A stretch of 64,000 nt of DNA, taken from contig CAMYOK010000014.1 in assembly GCA_947259995.1 (NCBI GenBank), positions 62,001 through 126,000 of the forward strand. Reading direction: 5' to 3'. The DNA comes from an uncultured Pseudomonadales bacterium. GTDB lineage: Bacteria > Pseudomonadota > Gammaproteobacteria > Pseudomonadales > Pseudohongiellaceae. The position numbers were made by a program, and so were the translations under genes. Each line of letters begins with the position of its first letter. The first letter of the stretch is position 1. This document shows, one piece after another, positions 1 to 8,719 of this stretch. Under the pieces are notes generated by a model, which was given only the letters and a program-made list of their open reading frames with translations, was not told the origin of the DNA and ran no database searches.

Positions 1-2
1 TC

Positions 3-134
3 GCGTTACGTGCGCGCATGACTGCGGCGATCGCGCAATGGGAAAATATTCCGGATCGCGCTCCTAACGGACACATGATCTGCCACATGATAGAGAGTTT
101 TTCTGAGGGTTTGAATCATGACGCAAGCAACTAA
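3..134 (+). CDS. C-terminal fragment of a probable MerR-family metal regulator (5' end outside window)
   Basis: An open frame enters from the left edge and ends with TAA at 132-134, giving 43 visible residues. The stretch [19 protein letters not shown] resembles, from memory, the C-terminal tail of some MerR-type regulators, in which a Cys/His pair sits near the end. Its last 17 bases overlap the start of the copper ATPase at 118 in another frame, suggesting translational coupling. A CueR/HmrR-like regulator beside copA is a common arrangement, so the context fits. The DNA-binding part is not visible, so the family call is an inference. Confidence 0.5.
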   Translation, partial: ALRARMTAAIAQWENIPDRAPNGHMICHMIESFSEGLNHDASN

Positions 135-2382
135 ACACAAAAAAGAAAATTCACAAACTCTAACCTTAATGGTCGATGGTGCTAGCTGTTCCAGTTGTGT
201 AATGAAGATCGAGAACAGCCTGAAAGCTGTGAGCGGTGTTGAAAACGCCAGCATGAATTTTGCCGATAGAACGGTAACTATAACCGGCTCTGTCGAATCC
301 GCTGCGTTAATTGATGCGGTGAAGGCCGCGGGCTATGCTGCGAGCCTACCAAGCACGGAGAATGACGACGAACTACTCGAGGAGAAAGAGCGCAGCGACG
401 AGGCCTACTACAAGCACTTAATCCGCGACACGACGATCGCCCTCGGGCTCGGCGTCCCTCTTATGCTCTACGGCCTCATTACAGGCGACATGAACGTGCA
501 AACGAGTCTAGAGCGCTTAGCATGGCTCGCGATCGGTCTCTTAACCCTAGGGGTAATGATATTTTCGGGCAAACATTTCTATGTTGGCGCCTGGCACTCC
601 TTTAAAAACCATAGTGCCAATATGGACACGCTAATCGCATTGGGAACAGGCACGGCGTGGCTCTACTCCATGGCCGTCGTGTCTGCACCCGCAATATTCC
701 CCGAGATGGCGCGGCACGTTTACTTCGAAGCGACTGCGATGATCATCGGACTGATCAACCTAGGACTGGCATTGGAATTGAAAGCTCGTGGACGCACGTC
801 CGAGGCGATAAAGCGACTCATCGGCTTACAACCCAAGACGGCTCGAGTCGTACGTGACTCTAAAGAGGTCGATATCGATATTAAAGACGTACGCCTAGAC
901 GAAATCGTGCGGGTGCGGCCGGGCGAGAAGATACCTGTAGACGGGGAAATCTCCGAAGGCACCACAACAATCGATGAATCGATGTTGACGGGAGAGCCTA
1001 TGGCTGTGGAGAAAAAAATTGGCGATAGGGTGTCCGCAGGTACCATAAACAAAAGCGGGTCATTCCTATTCAAAGCGGAGAAAGTGGGCAAGGATACGAT
1101 GTTAGCCCAGATCATTGGCATGGTGAAGCGCGCACAGAATTCCAAGCCCCCGATTGGGCGCATGGCCGATGTCATCTCCTCCTATTTCGTCCCGGTCGTG
1201 ATGATCATCGCAGTGGTCAGTGCCCTCGTGTGGCTTAACTTCGGACCAGAGCCCACGGTCGCGTTTGCGATTATCTCTGCCACTACCGTATTGATTATCG
1301 CCTGTCCCTGCGCACTGGGCTTAGCAACGCCGATGTCGGTAATGGTCGGCGTGGGCAAGGCCGCCGAGGCCGGCGTGTTGATTCGCAACGGCGAGGCCTT
1401 GCAGACCGCGTCCAAGATTACCGCGATGGTATTGGACAAGACAGGCACGATCACGGAAGGGGTTCCGGCTGTGACCGACGTGATTACGACGGGGGACAGA
1501 AACGAGGACGAAATACTACGTCTTGCATCAAGCCTCGAGGCGGGTTCCGAACACCCTCTCGCGCTGGCCATCGTCGAATCCGCACAGAAACGCGACATCA
1601 AACAGGCCAAGATAAGCGGTTTTGACGCTATCTCTGGGCAAGGCGTCAAGGCGACTCTAGATGGCTTGGAATTACTTTTCGGCAACCAAACACTCATGCA
1701 GGAAAACGCGGTTGCGATCGATGACTATATCGATAAAGCTCAGGCCCTAGCAACGCAGGCGAAGACGCCGATGTATTTCGCAGTGGATAATAAACTGCAG
1801 GCGATTATCGCTGTGGCGGACCCTATTAAGAAAGACTCCATCGCCGCGATCAAGCGCCTGCGACAGCAGGGGATCAAGGTCATTATGTTGACCGGCGACA
1901 ATCGCGATACGGCTAAGGCAGTGGCTCGCTTAGCGGGCGTGGAAGACTTTTTTGCCGAAGTCCTGCCAGGGCAGAAAGCCGAAAAAATCAAGGAGCTACA
2001 AGCACGGGGCGAGATCGTCGGCATGAGTGGCGATGGCATCAATGATGCCCCTGCGCTCGCACTGGCCAATGTCGGCTTTGCCATCGGCACCGGCACCGAT
2101 GTCGCCATCGAAAGCGCCGACGTCACGCTGATGCGTGGTTCCCTGCATGGCCTGGCCGATGCAATTGCCATAAGCAAGGCGACACTGCGCAATATCAAAC
2201 AGAATTTGTTTGGCGCCTTTATCTACAACATTGCGGGCGTGCCCATCGCGGCCGGTTTGCTCTACCCCTGGATTGGAGTCCTGCTCAATCCAGTGATCGC
2301 TGGCGCAGCGATGGCCTTCTCGTCTTTGACAGTCGTCAGCAACGCCAATCGATTAAGACTATTTAAAGCGAACACTCATTAA
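118..2382 (+). CDS. copA: Cu(I)-exporting P-type ATPase (P1B-1)
   Basis: This inner-membrane pump couples ATP hydrolysis to export of Cu(I) from the cytoplasm. At 754 aa it has one N-terminal heavy-metal-associated domain with a C-S-S-C site (Cys24/Cys27). The rest is a P1B ATPase core: the membrane CPC motif near residue 395, the phosphorylation motif DKTGT near 440, the SEHPL motif near 477 and GDGIND near 637. The YN pair near 702 and M-A-F-S-S near 732 in the last two helices are the residues that mark Cu(I) pumps rather than Zn/Cd pumps. It overlaps the upstream regulator fragment, and a cupredoxin follows 13 bases downstream, so the three probably form one copper-responsive operon. GC content matches the chromosome better than that of the neighbouring integrase. 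Confidence 0.95.
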   Translation: MTQATKHKKENSQTLTLMVDGASCSSCVMKIENSLKAVSGVENASMNFADRTVTITGSVESAALIDAVKAAGYAASLPSTENDDELLEEKERSDEAYYKHLIRDTTIALGLGVPLMLYGLITGDMNVQTSLERLAWLAIGLLTLGVMIFSGKHFYVGAWHSFKNHSANMDTLIALGTGTAWLYSMAVVSAPAIFPEMARHVYFEATAMIIGLINLGLALELKARGRTSEAIKRLIGLQPKTARVVRDSKEVDIDIKDVRLDEIVRVRPGEKIPVDGEISEGTTTIDESMLTGEPMAVEKKIGDRVSAGTINKSGSFLFKAEKVGKDTMLAQIIGMVKRAQNSKPPIGRMADVISSYFVPVVMIIAVVSALVWLNFGPEPTVAFAIISATTVLIIACPCALGLATPMSVMVGVGKAAEAGVLIRNGEALQTASKITAMVLDKTGTITEGVPAVTDVITTGDRNEDEILRLASSLEAGSEHPLALAIVESAQKRDIKQAKISGFDAISGQGVKATLDGLELLFGNQTLMQENAVAIDDYIDKAQALATQAKTPMYFAVDNKLQAIIAVADPIKKDSIAAIKRLRQQGIKVIMLTGDNRDTAKAVARLAGVEDFFAEVLPGQKAEKIKELQARGEIVGMSGDGINDAPALALANVGFAIGTGTDVAIESADVTLMRGSLHGLADAIAISKATLRNIKQNLFGAFIYNIAGVPIAAGLLYPWIGVLLNPVIAGAAMAFSSLTVVSNANRLRLFKANTH

Positions 2383-2395
2383 AGGGAACTGGATT

Positions 2396-2749
2396 ATGCT
2401 GATTATCAATATTGCCGGCTTGGCCCTAATAGCACTCATCGTGTGGTGGTTCTGGCTCTATAAGCCTAAGGAAGCTGTTCTCACAGACTCCGATATAGTG
2501 ATCAAAGTGGAAAACGGGGTGTACCAACCCTCGCGCCTGAAAATAGCGGCAGATACACCCATGACGCTCTACTTTCAACGAATGGACCCTTCACCCTGCG
2601 CCGAAACTGTACAGTTTCCCGATCTCGAGATCAGCGCAACATTGGCCTTGAATGAGAAGGTCCCCATCGCAATCCCTGCCCTTGCCCCTGGCAAGTACGC
2701 CTTTCATTGCCAGATGCAAATGTATAAAGGGGAGTTACATGTCGAGTAA
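2396..2749 (+). CDS. Membrane-anchored cupredoxin-domain protein
   Basis: The 117-aa protein has one N-terminal membrane helix (about residues 3-21) that should anchor a small soluble domain outside the cytoplasmic membrane. The domain looks like a cupredoxin: it has a C-A-E segment (Cys68) and a late H-C-Q-M-Q-M segment (His104, Cys105, Met107, Met109), which could supply copper ligands. The start ATG is preceded by AAAGGGAAC, and the gene lies 13 bases after copA. A role in taking up or passing on periplasmic copper from CopA is inferred from context. The ligand set differs from classical plastocyanin, so electron transfer is not assured. Confidence 0.75.
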   Translation: MLIINIAGLALIALIVWWFWLYKPKEAVLTDSDIVIKVENGVYQPSRLKIAADTPMTLYFQRMDPSPCAETVQFPDLEISATLALNEKVPIAIPALAPGKYAFHCQMQMYKGELHVE

Positions 2750-2985
2750 CTGAAAAAAAATTGAATAGCACAGACACTCTATATAAAAACCTTGATAGGT
2801 ATTCACCAAAACAATGGTTAGTTTCTAATTACCGGAGAATTCTCATTGGTACTGGCACTACGCTTGCTGCCCACTCAATGAAGTGAATCTCTCACCTAGG
2901 AAACGGCTCTAAAGCGAGTGAATGGACAAATTTTTTAAAACTAGAACCTTACCCTTGATTATTCTTTACGTTAGTCCGCTATTTT
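2750..2985. other. Gene-free spacer between the cupredoxin and integrase genes (3' ends converge)
   Basis: This is 236 bases of AT-rich sequence between two convergent genes. I see no tRNA, no convincing terminator hairpin and no plausible ORF. The only regular element is a 10-base palindrome, GAGAATTCTC, near 2836-2845. It may mark the junction between chromosome-like copper genes and the AT-rich integrase segment, but no attachment core can be recognised. Confidence 0.4.
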
Positions 2986-4269
2986 TTACAAGGTGTCCAA
3001 ATGATCAGCCCATATCTGTAACCAAGTACGGCATTCTCGATCATAACCGTGCAAATCGTAAGTTCCTTCTATCCCTTTTCTAGCATGCCCAAGTACAGCC
3101 TCTGCGACTTCGCTCGGGCACTGCAATCTAGAAAGCCCCGTCCTTACAGACCTTCTTAAATCATGAGGCGTCCACGAATCGATATTTAACATTTGTCCTG
3201 ACTTTCGTAGCACCCAGGAATGCTCCGACAAAGATTTCTGAGTCAGATGAAAATTTGAAGACCCGGACCTAAACAGATATTCCCCGTTTTCTGGTTTAAT
3301 AGAGACTAAATACGCTATCGCTTGGCGCGGCAATTGAATATAGCGCTCCACATCAGTCTTGGACTCACTAATTCGTAAAGTTGAGTTCTTGAAATCTATA
3401 TCCTTAATCTTGATCGCACAAATTTCCCCAGTTCTACATCCTGTCCACAACGTCAATCTTAGAATCGATTTATGCTTTGGGCGAAAAGCAGAATTGGGTA
3501 ACCAAGCTAAAAACTGTGAGAGCTCAACGTCGGAAAGTACTCTCCTTCCTTTATTACTTGTCAATTTAACCTTTGTTTGCCTTAAGCTGGCCTTGGCAAG
3601 TAGAGCTGGGTTCGCAAATGAATCCGAAAACTTTCCATTGCCAATTGCAAATTCATAAGCAGACGAGAATTCACGAAGTACGTTTCCAGCTTGCACTTTA
3701 GCTCCTCGCTCAATGATTCCATTTACTAAATCGACTACATCTCGTCTTTTAATCTCCATTGCTAGCTTGTCGCCCAACTTCACGACTACATCAGCATAAA
3801 GAGTCCGCCTTGTTTCATTTTGACCTTTCTTCTTTCGAGCTCCTGATATGATCTTCCCGTTTGGAGACCTCCTATCTTCGATGTAATTTTGAAGATAAAA
3901 CTCTATAAGGCTAGTTACCGTAAATTGATCGATATTATTGGATTCTCGACTAGCACTCTCTTTCTTTTTTCGTTTCAGATCTTTCAACTCTGTCGCTGGA
4001 CAAATCCCGTCACTTCTTTTGGATTTCAGATCAAGCAAGGTGGCTCTAGCCTCGACTAATGAAATCGAAGGGAAATTCCCTATTTTCACTTGAGTTAGCT
4101 TGTTATTTATTGGACTTCGATACCTATAGAAGAAAGTCTTCGTACCAGACTTACCTGAGCGAAGATGAAGCCCCCTATACTCTCCTATATCTCTAGTTAA
4201 ACTGTCATCGGGTTTTAGATTTTGAATTGTTCTAGTTGTTAGTGGTTTGCTATTCTGTTGAGTTGGCAT
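2986..4269 (-). CDS. Tyrosine-recombinase integrase (phage/island type with N-terminal arm-binding domain)
   Basis: The enzyme is a site-specific DNA recombinase of 427 aa. The N-terminal part (about 10-85, with Y-R-G-L-H-L-R and K-I-G-N-F-P-S-I-S-L) matches the arm-binding domain of P4/island integrases. The catalytic residues are visible: Arg279 (T-G-C-R-T-G-E), Lys304, His369 with Arg372 (H-D-L-R-R), His395 (L-G-H-A) and nucleophile Tyr404. I chose the ATG at 4269 because GGAG lies 8 bases upstream; a TTG at 4314 is a weaker alternative. Codon use is strongly AT-rich compared with mutS and copA, a sign of transfer. No excisionase, phage genes or recognisable tRNA target lie nearby, so it may be the edge or remnant of a genomic island. 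Confidence 0.93.
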   Translation of the reverse strand: MPTQQNSKPLTTRTIQNLKPDDSLTRDIGEYRGLHLRSGKSGTKTFFYRYRSPINNKLTQVKIGNFPSISLVEARATLLDLKSKRSDGICPATELKDLKRKKKESASRESNNIDQFTVTSLIEFYLQNYIEDRRSPNGKIISGARKKKGQNETRRTLYADVVVKLGDKLAMEIKRRDVVDLVNGIIERGAKVQAGNVLREFSSAYEFAIGNGKFSDSFANPALLAKASLRQTKVKLTSNKGRRVLSDVELSQFLAWLPNSAFRPKHKSILRLTLWTGCRTGEICAIKIKDIDFKNSTLRISESKTDVERYIQLPRQAIAYLVSIKPENGEYLFRSGSSNFHLTQKSLSEHSWVLRKSGQMLNIDSWTPHDLRRSVRTGLSRLQCPSEVAEAVLGHARKGIEGTYDLHGYDRECRTWLQIWADHLDTL

Positions 4270-4312
4270 TGTAATGCTCCGATGAATGAGCAGGCTGAAT
4301 CTTAGTGAGTTC

Positions 4313-4406
4313 AATTAATGTCACCATATCAAATGCTACACTTTTTGCTACACTTATTTGTAAGATTTAGCGACATCTAATGACACGTGGTGATATCCAA
4401 TGAGAC
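4313..4406. repeat. Cluster of imperfect 12-bp direct repeats upstream of the integrase (candidate arm-type sites)
   Basis: Three copies of the pattern ATCNAATGNNAC lie in the same orientation at 4328-4339 (ATCAAATGCTAC), 4375-4386 (ATCTAATGACAC) and 4395-4406 (ATCCAATGAGAC). The last two are spaced by exactly 20 bases. A more degenerate fourth copy is at 4313-4324 (AATTAATGTCAC). Short repeats near an integrase start are the usual form of arm-type binding sites. That role is inferred, not shown. Confidence 0.55.
4334..4355. repeat. Tandem direct repeat TGCTACACTT
   Basis: The decamer TGCTACACTT occurs at 4334-4343 and again at 4346-4355, a 12-base period. It overlaps the first of the ATCNAATG repeats. 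It lies 65 bases upstream of the integrase start and about 105 bases before mutS. It could be part of a recombination site or an autoregulatory operator. Confidence 0.6.
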
Positions 4407-4414
4407 TCAATAAA

Positions 4415-4444
4415 TTACCAATACCTTTAAATATCAACTATATA
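4415..4444 (+). promoter_or_regulatory. Candidate sigma-70 promoter for mutS
   Basis: TTACCA (4415-4420) and TATATA (4439-4444) are separated by 18 bases, each with 4 of 6 consensus positions. Transcription would start near 4451, only about 8 bases before the mutS ATG at 4459, and no Shine-Dalgarno sequence is seen there. The match is modest. Confidence 0.3.
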
Positions 4445-4458
4445 AACGACACAACCCA

Positions 4459-7068
4459 ATGAATTCTGAAGTTAAATTTTCTCAACACACACCAATGATG
4501 CAGCAGTTTCTGCGTCTAAAAGCCCAACATCCCAACGAGCTGATGTTCTATCGCATGGGTGACTTCTACGAGCTGTTTTTCGACGATGCCAAGCTGGCCT
4601 CAAAAGTACTGGACATCACACTGACGGCCCGAGGAAAGAGCGACGGCAAAGACATCCCTATGTGTGGCATCCCCTTTCATGCGGCGGACCGCTACCTCGC
4701 TCGCCTTGTGGAAGCCGGTATATCGGTGGCTGTGGCAGAGCAGATTGGCGACCCAGCAACCAGTAAAGGCCCTGTTGAGCGTCAAGTCGTCAGGATCATC
4801 ACCCCAGGTACCTTAAGCGATGAGGCCTTATTAAATGAGCGCCGTGACAGCATTCTTATGGCGGTTACCGGCACTCCCAATCAAGAATCTGGAAAACTGC
4901 AATTTGGTCTGTCCTGGCTCGACATCAGCAGTGGCCGATTTATCCTTAGCGAAGTCGAATCGATTCCGGGTTTAATGGCAGAAGTTGAGCGTATACGCCC
5001 TGCCGAGATTCTCTTGAACGAGGGAGTGAGCGAACTGACGTGTTTAGAGTCAAGGCGCGGCGCCCGGCGTCGGCCGCTCTGGGAGTTCGACCTAGAGAGT
5101 AGCCGACGTGCATTGTGCAATCACTTTGGGACACGTGATTTACAAGGGTTTGGCTGTGAAGAGCTCAACGTCGCACTTGAGGCCGCGGGATGCCTTTTGG
5201 CCTATGCGCGCGAGACACAGCGTTCAGAGTTGCCCCATGTGCAAACCTTGCAGCTTGAACAGGCAAACGAAGCCTTGATCTTAGATGCCGCCAGCCGTCG
5301 TAATCTCGAACTGGATCGAAACCTTAGCGGCAGCACTGAAAACACCTTGATGTCGGTTGTCGACAATACTGCCACGGCGATGGGCGGTCGCCTGCTCGCA
5401 CGCTGGTTGCATCGCCCGCTACGCGACATCACTGCCGTGACTAATCGGCAACAAGTCGTTGCCACCTTAATCGAGCAGTACCGGTTTGAGCATCTGCATC
5501 CTATTTTGCATGAGATCGGTGACATTGAACGAATATTGGCACGTGTCGCTCTGCGTTCGGCCAGACCGCGCGATCTCGCACGATTGCGCGATGCCCTGTT
5601 GACCTTGCCGCAGCTACAAGCACAAGTCAGTAAGATACTCGAAGAAGCACCCACTGCGCAGTTGCGTGCAATGCAAGAACGCATCGCCGATTTCCCGCAG
5701 CTCGCGCAGTTGTTAAGCGATGCCATCATCGAAAACCCGCCCGTGGTGATTCGTGAAGGTGGCGTGCTTGCACCTGGCTACGATGCCGAACTCGATGAGT
5801 TGCGCAATTTAAGCAGCAATGCAGGCCAATACCTGATCGACCTAGAAGTGCAAGAAAAGGCCCGTACAGGCTTAAGCACCTTGAAAGTGGGCTACAACCG
5901 CGTGCACGGTTATTTCATTGAAGTCAGTAAGTCACAGGCAGGGGATATGCCGGCGGACTATATTCGCAGGCAAACCCTCAAGAATGCTGAGCGCTTTATC
6001 ACCCCAGAGCTTAAGCAATTCGAAGACAAGGTGCTCAGCGCCAATAGTAAAGCCTTGAGCCGAGAAAAAGCGCTCTATGAGGCGCTGATTGAGACCGTCG
6101 CCGAAAGCTTAAACCCCTTGCTACAAAGCTCAGAAGCCCTATGCGAGCTCGACGTCCTGAATAATTTTGCCGAACGCGCCCGCAGCCTAGAGTTTTGTCC
6201 GCCACAGCTAAGCAATACCCCTGGCATCCATATCGAGCAAGGCCGACATCCTGTCGTTGAACAAGTCAGTGATGCCGTGTTTGTAGCCAATGATGTCGAG
6301 CTTGATGAGCGCAAGCAAATGCTCATCATCACCGGCCCAAACATGGGCGGTAAGTCGACCTATATGCGACAAACAGCGCTGATAGTCCTGCTAGCCTTTA
6401 CCGGCAGCTATGTCCCTGCGCGCAGTGCCAAAATTGGCCCTATTGATCGGATCTTTACCCGCATTGGGTCTTCAGACGACTTGGCCGGTGGCAGGTCAAC
6501 CTTTATGGTAGAGATGACTGAAACAGCCAATATCCTGCACAATGCCAGCGCACAGAGTTTAGTGCTCATGGATGAGGTCGGCCGCGGCACTAGTACCTTC
6601 GATGGGCTCTCGCTGGCATGGGCCAGTGCGCTGTATATCGCCGAGCGCCTGCAAGCCTACACCTTGTTTGCCACCCACTATTTTGAACTGACGGCCCTGC
6701 CCGAACGTTTCAGCAATATCGCCAATGTGCACCTCGATGCCTCCGAACACCAGGACGGTATTGTGTTCCTGCACAGGGTCAAACCCGGCCCAGCCAACCA
6801 AAGCTATGGTTTGCAGGTAGCGCAATTGGCTGGTGTCCCCTTGCCTGTCATCAAGCAGGCGCGAGAAAAGCTCCATCTATTAGAACAAGATAGCCTGCAA
6901 CAGGTGCAAAACACCCCAAACAAAGCGCAGAATGGCCCCCTTCAGACGGAATTATTCGTCGAAGCCCCTGAACACCCAGTGCTGACTGAGCTAAAAGCGC
7001 TTAATCCGGACGATCTAAGTGCTCGCCAAGCACTAGATTTGCTCTATAAGCTCAAACAAACGCTCTGA
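4459..7068 (+). CDS. mutS: DNA mismatch repair protein MutS
   Basis: MutS recognises mismatches and small loops and starts methyl-directed repair with MutL. The 869-aa length is normal. The mismatch-wedging motif F-Y-E is at residues 36-38. The ATPase at the C-terminus has Walker [10 protein letters not shown] near 626-634 and Walker B L-V-L-M-D-E near 700, followed by the signature G-R-G-T-S-T. The N-terminal sequence starting at ATG 4459 matches the family start, but the upstream bases (ACACAACCC) offer no ribosome binding site, possibly because the integrase element replaced the original upstream region. fdxA follows, as in Pseudomonas. Confidence 0.97.
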   Translation: MNSEVKFSQHTPMMQQFLRLKAQHPNELMFYRMGDFYELFFDDAKLASKVLDITLTARGKSDGKDIPMCGIPFHAADRYLARLVEAGISVAVAEQIGDPATSKGPVERQVVRIITPGTLSDEALLNERRDSILMAVTGTPNQESGKLQFGLSWLDISSGRFILSEVESIPGLMAEVERIRPAEILLNEGVSELTCLESRRGARRRPLWEFDLESSRRALCNHFGTRDLQGFGCEELNVALEAAGCLLAYARETQRSELPHVQTLQLEQANEALILDAASRRNLELDRNLSGSTENTLMSVVDNTATAMGGRLLARWLHRPLRDITAVTNRQQVVATLIEQYRFEHLHPILHEIGDIERILARVALRSARPRDLARLRDALLTLPQLQAQVSKILEEAPTAQLRAMQERIADFPQLAQLLSDAIIENPPVVIREGGVLAPGYDAELDELRNLSSNAGQYLIDLEVQEKARTGLSTLKVGYNRVHGYFIEVSKSQAGDMPADYIRRQTLKNAERFITPELKQFEDKVLSANSKALSREKALYEALIETVAESLNPLLQSSEALCELDVLNNFAERARSLEFCPPQLSNTPGIHIEQGRHPVVEQVSDAVFVANDVELDERKQMLIITGPNMGGKSTYMRQTALIVLLAFTGSYVPARSAKIGPIDRIFTRIGSSDDLAGGRSTFMVEMTETANILHNASAQSLVLMDEVGRGTSTFDGLSLAWASALYIAERLQAYTLFATHYFELTALPERFSNIANVHLDASEHQDGIVFLHRVKPGPANQSYGLQVAQLAGVPLPVIKQAREKLHLLEQDSLQQVQNTPNKAQNGPLQTELFVEAPEHPVLTELKALNPDDLSARQALDLLYKLKQTL

Positions 7069-7127
7069 ACGGCGAATTAACTATGGGATATCGGAAAAAG
7101 CATTTTCCTTGTCAGGGTCAACCTATT

Positions 7128-7133
7128 TATAAT
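7128..7133 (+). promoter_or_regulatory. -10 element (TATAAT) of a probable fdxA promoter
   Basis: A perfect TATAAT lies 51 bases before the fdxA start. The -35 region is weak (TTCCTT at 17 bases upstream). The spacing from the mutS stop (59 bases) makes an independent fdxA promoter reasonable. Confidence 0.4.
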
Positions 7134-7184
7134 TAGCACAATTTGAATGAGCCCGAATTCTCGAGCACTAAAGATGGAGAGATC

Positions 7185-7517
7185 ATGACATTTGTTGTAG
7201 GCGAAGACTGCATTCTTTGTAAGCACACCGACTGTGTGGAAGTATGCCCAGTAGATTGTTTCTATGAAGGCCCAAATTTCTTGGTAATCCACCCAGATGA
7301 ATGTATCGATTGCGCGCTTTGTGAACCCGAGTGCCCAGTTGACGCAATCTATGCGGAAGACGAGTTACCAGAGGATCAACAGCAATTTTTGGCGCTCAAT
7401 GCTGAGCTTGCCGAAAAATGGCCAAACATCACCGAAATGAAGCCAGCCATGGCCGATGCAGAGAAGTGGAAAGGTGTTTCAGGCAAGCTCGAGCACCTTG
7501 TAAAAGACGCTGAGTGA
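7185..7517 (+). CDS. fdxA: 7Fe ferredoxin, FdxA type
   Basis: This small electron carrier of 110 aa has one [3Fe-4S] and one [4Fe-4S] cluster. The nine cysteines at 9, 12, 17, 21, 25, 40, 43, 46 and 50 follow the spacing of Azotobacter ferredoxin I, offset by the initiator Met. The C-terminal half (about 58-110) is the long helical tail of this subfamily. The ATG at 7185 is chosen because GGAG lies 5 bases upstream; an in-frame TTG at 7143 would add residues absent from the family. It converges with rpoS, the usual neighbour in pseudomonads. Confidence 0.95.
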   Translation: MTFVVGEDCILCKHTDCVEVCPVDCFYEGPNFLVIHPDECIDCALCEPECPVDAIYAEDELPEDQQQFLALNAELAEKWPNITEMKPAMADAEKWKGVSGKLEHLVKDAE

Positions 7518-7527
7518 TCGCCACGCA

Positions 7528-7553
7528 AGGAGCCTTTCGTAAGACTGGCTCCT
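7528..7553. terminator. Hairpin between convergent fdxA and rpoS
   Basis: AGGAGCC (7528-7534) pairs with GGCTCCT (7547-7553) across a 12-base loop. It sits in the 62-base gap between the two convergent stop codons, where a shared terminator is expected. There is no clear U-tract on either side, so it may only protect the 3' ends. Confidence 0.5.
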
Positions 7554-7579
7554 GCTATGGGCCCCTTCTACGCTGCCTA

Positions 7580-8536
7580 TTACCAACTCGCCTTATCAAA
7601 GCCCGATTCAGAGGCCAATACTCTTAGCTGCGCCAAGGCCTCTAATTGTATTTGGCGGACTCGTTCCCGCGTGAGGCCGATTTCACGGCCCACTTGCTCC
7701 AATGTGCCCACTTCGTGCCCATGAAACCCAAAACGCCGGACGATCACATCGCATTGTTTGGTGTTGAGTTTATGCAGCCAGTGGCGAATCGTCTCACGCA
7801 GTTTGCTATCGTGAAGTAGTTGTGTCGGCACAGACTCTTCACCATCCGCGACTGTATCGATCACGCTTGGCTCTTGCCCTGCCACCGCAGGCAAATCGAC
7901 AGAACCGACCCGTTCATCAAACGCGAGAATACGCTCCACCGCCGCGACAGGTTTACCTAAGACCTCTGCAATGGCCTCAGGCGTTGTGGCTTTGTTCTTT
8001 GCGTTGAGCTCGCGTGCGGTGCGAAGATAACTATTGAGCTCTTTTAATACATGGATGGGAAGGCGAATGGTGCGCGATTGATTCATGATGGCTCGTTCGA
8101 TCGTCTGCCGAATCCACCACGTCGAATAGGTCGAAAAACGATAGCCTCGCTCTGGGTCAAATTTTTCCACCGCCCGCAGCAAACCGAGATTGCCCTCTTG
8201 TACCAGATCGAGTAAGGACAACCCCCGATTGAGATAACGTCGCGAGATTTTTACCACTAGCCGCAAGTTCGAGACGATCATTCGATGCCTACCACTCTCA
8301 ACACCTTGCTTTGCCAGGCGCGAATAGTGGATTTCTTCTTTCGCACTCAAAAGTGCAGAGGCTCCGATTTCATTTAAGTAAAGCCTAGTAACATCTGCCT
8401 CTCTTCGATTGCCCTTGCCCCTTTCTGCCGCGATATCGAAACCCTTTACTGCCTCGGCAACCCCTGGGCTTTTACGCCCCAATCCAAGCGCTTGTTCAGT
8501 TTCAGCCCTGCCATTACGACTCTTTTTATCTTCCAT
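7580..8536 (-). CDS. rpoS: RNA polymerase sigma factor RpoS (sigma-38)
   Basis: RpoS is the stationary-phase and general-stress sigma factor. The 318-aa protein contains region 1.2 ([11 protein letters not shown]), the core-binding and -10 recognition region 2 ([18 protein letters not shown], then the [11 protein letters not shown] motif), region 3, and a region 4 helix-turn-helix ([19 protein letters not shown]). The ATG at 8536 is preceded by GGAG with good spacing; a TTG at 8548 is less likely. It follows nlpD as in most gammaproteobacteria but has its own promoter candidate in the 183-base leader. Confidence 0.96.
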   Translation of the reverse strand: MEDKKSRNGRAETEQALGLGRKSPGVAEAVKGFDIAAERGKGNRREADVTRLYLNEIGASALLSAKEEIHYSRLAKQGVESGRHRMIVSNLRLVVKISRRYLNRGLSLLDLVQEGNLGLLRAVEKFDPERGYRFSTYSTWWIRQTIERAIMNQSRTIRLPIHVLKELNSYLRTARELNAKNKATTPEAIAEVLGKPVAAVERILAFDERVGSVDLPAVAGQEPSVIDTVADGEESVPTQLLHDSKLRETIRHWLHKLNTKQCDVIVRRFGFHGHEVGTLEQVGREIGLTRERVRQIQLEALAQLRVLASESGFDKASW

Positions 8537-8665
8537 GAAACTCTCCAACCGGTCGCTTTCAACTTAACGTTCTATATTCTATGTCACGCTATATTTCAGC
8601 ACCTCCACATTAGTTTATGATCGCCAGTTACAATACTTAGCAATATAAAAAATATGTTACGTATG

Positions 8666-8695
8666 AATATAGCGGATAATAAAATAATCCGTCAA
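8666..8695 (-). promoter_or_regulatory. Sigma-70 promoter for rpoS
   Basis: On the minus strand TTGACG (8690-8695) and TATATT (8666-8671) are separated by 18 bases. Transcription would start near 8660, giving a leader of about 124 bases before the rpoS ATG. Both hexamers match consensus at 5 of 6 positions. The site lies after the nlpD stop, so rpoS need not depend on read-through or an nlpD-internal promoter. Confidence 0.6.
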
Positions 8696-8719
8696 ATTAA
8701 TGGTAAAGGTTTTTTGGAA

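Noticed and set aside
2750..2985. Possible tRNA attachment target for the integrase
   Set aside because: No cloverleaf, T-loop or CCA-like end could be found in this stretch.
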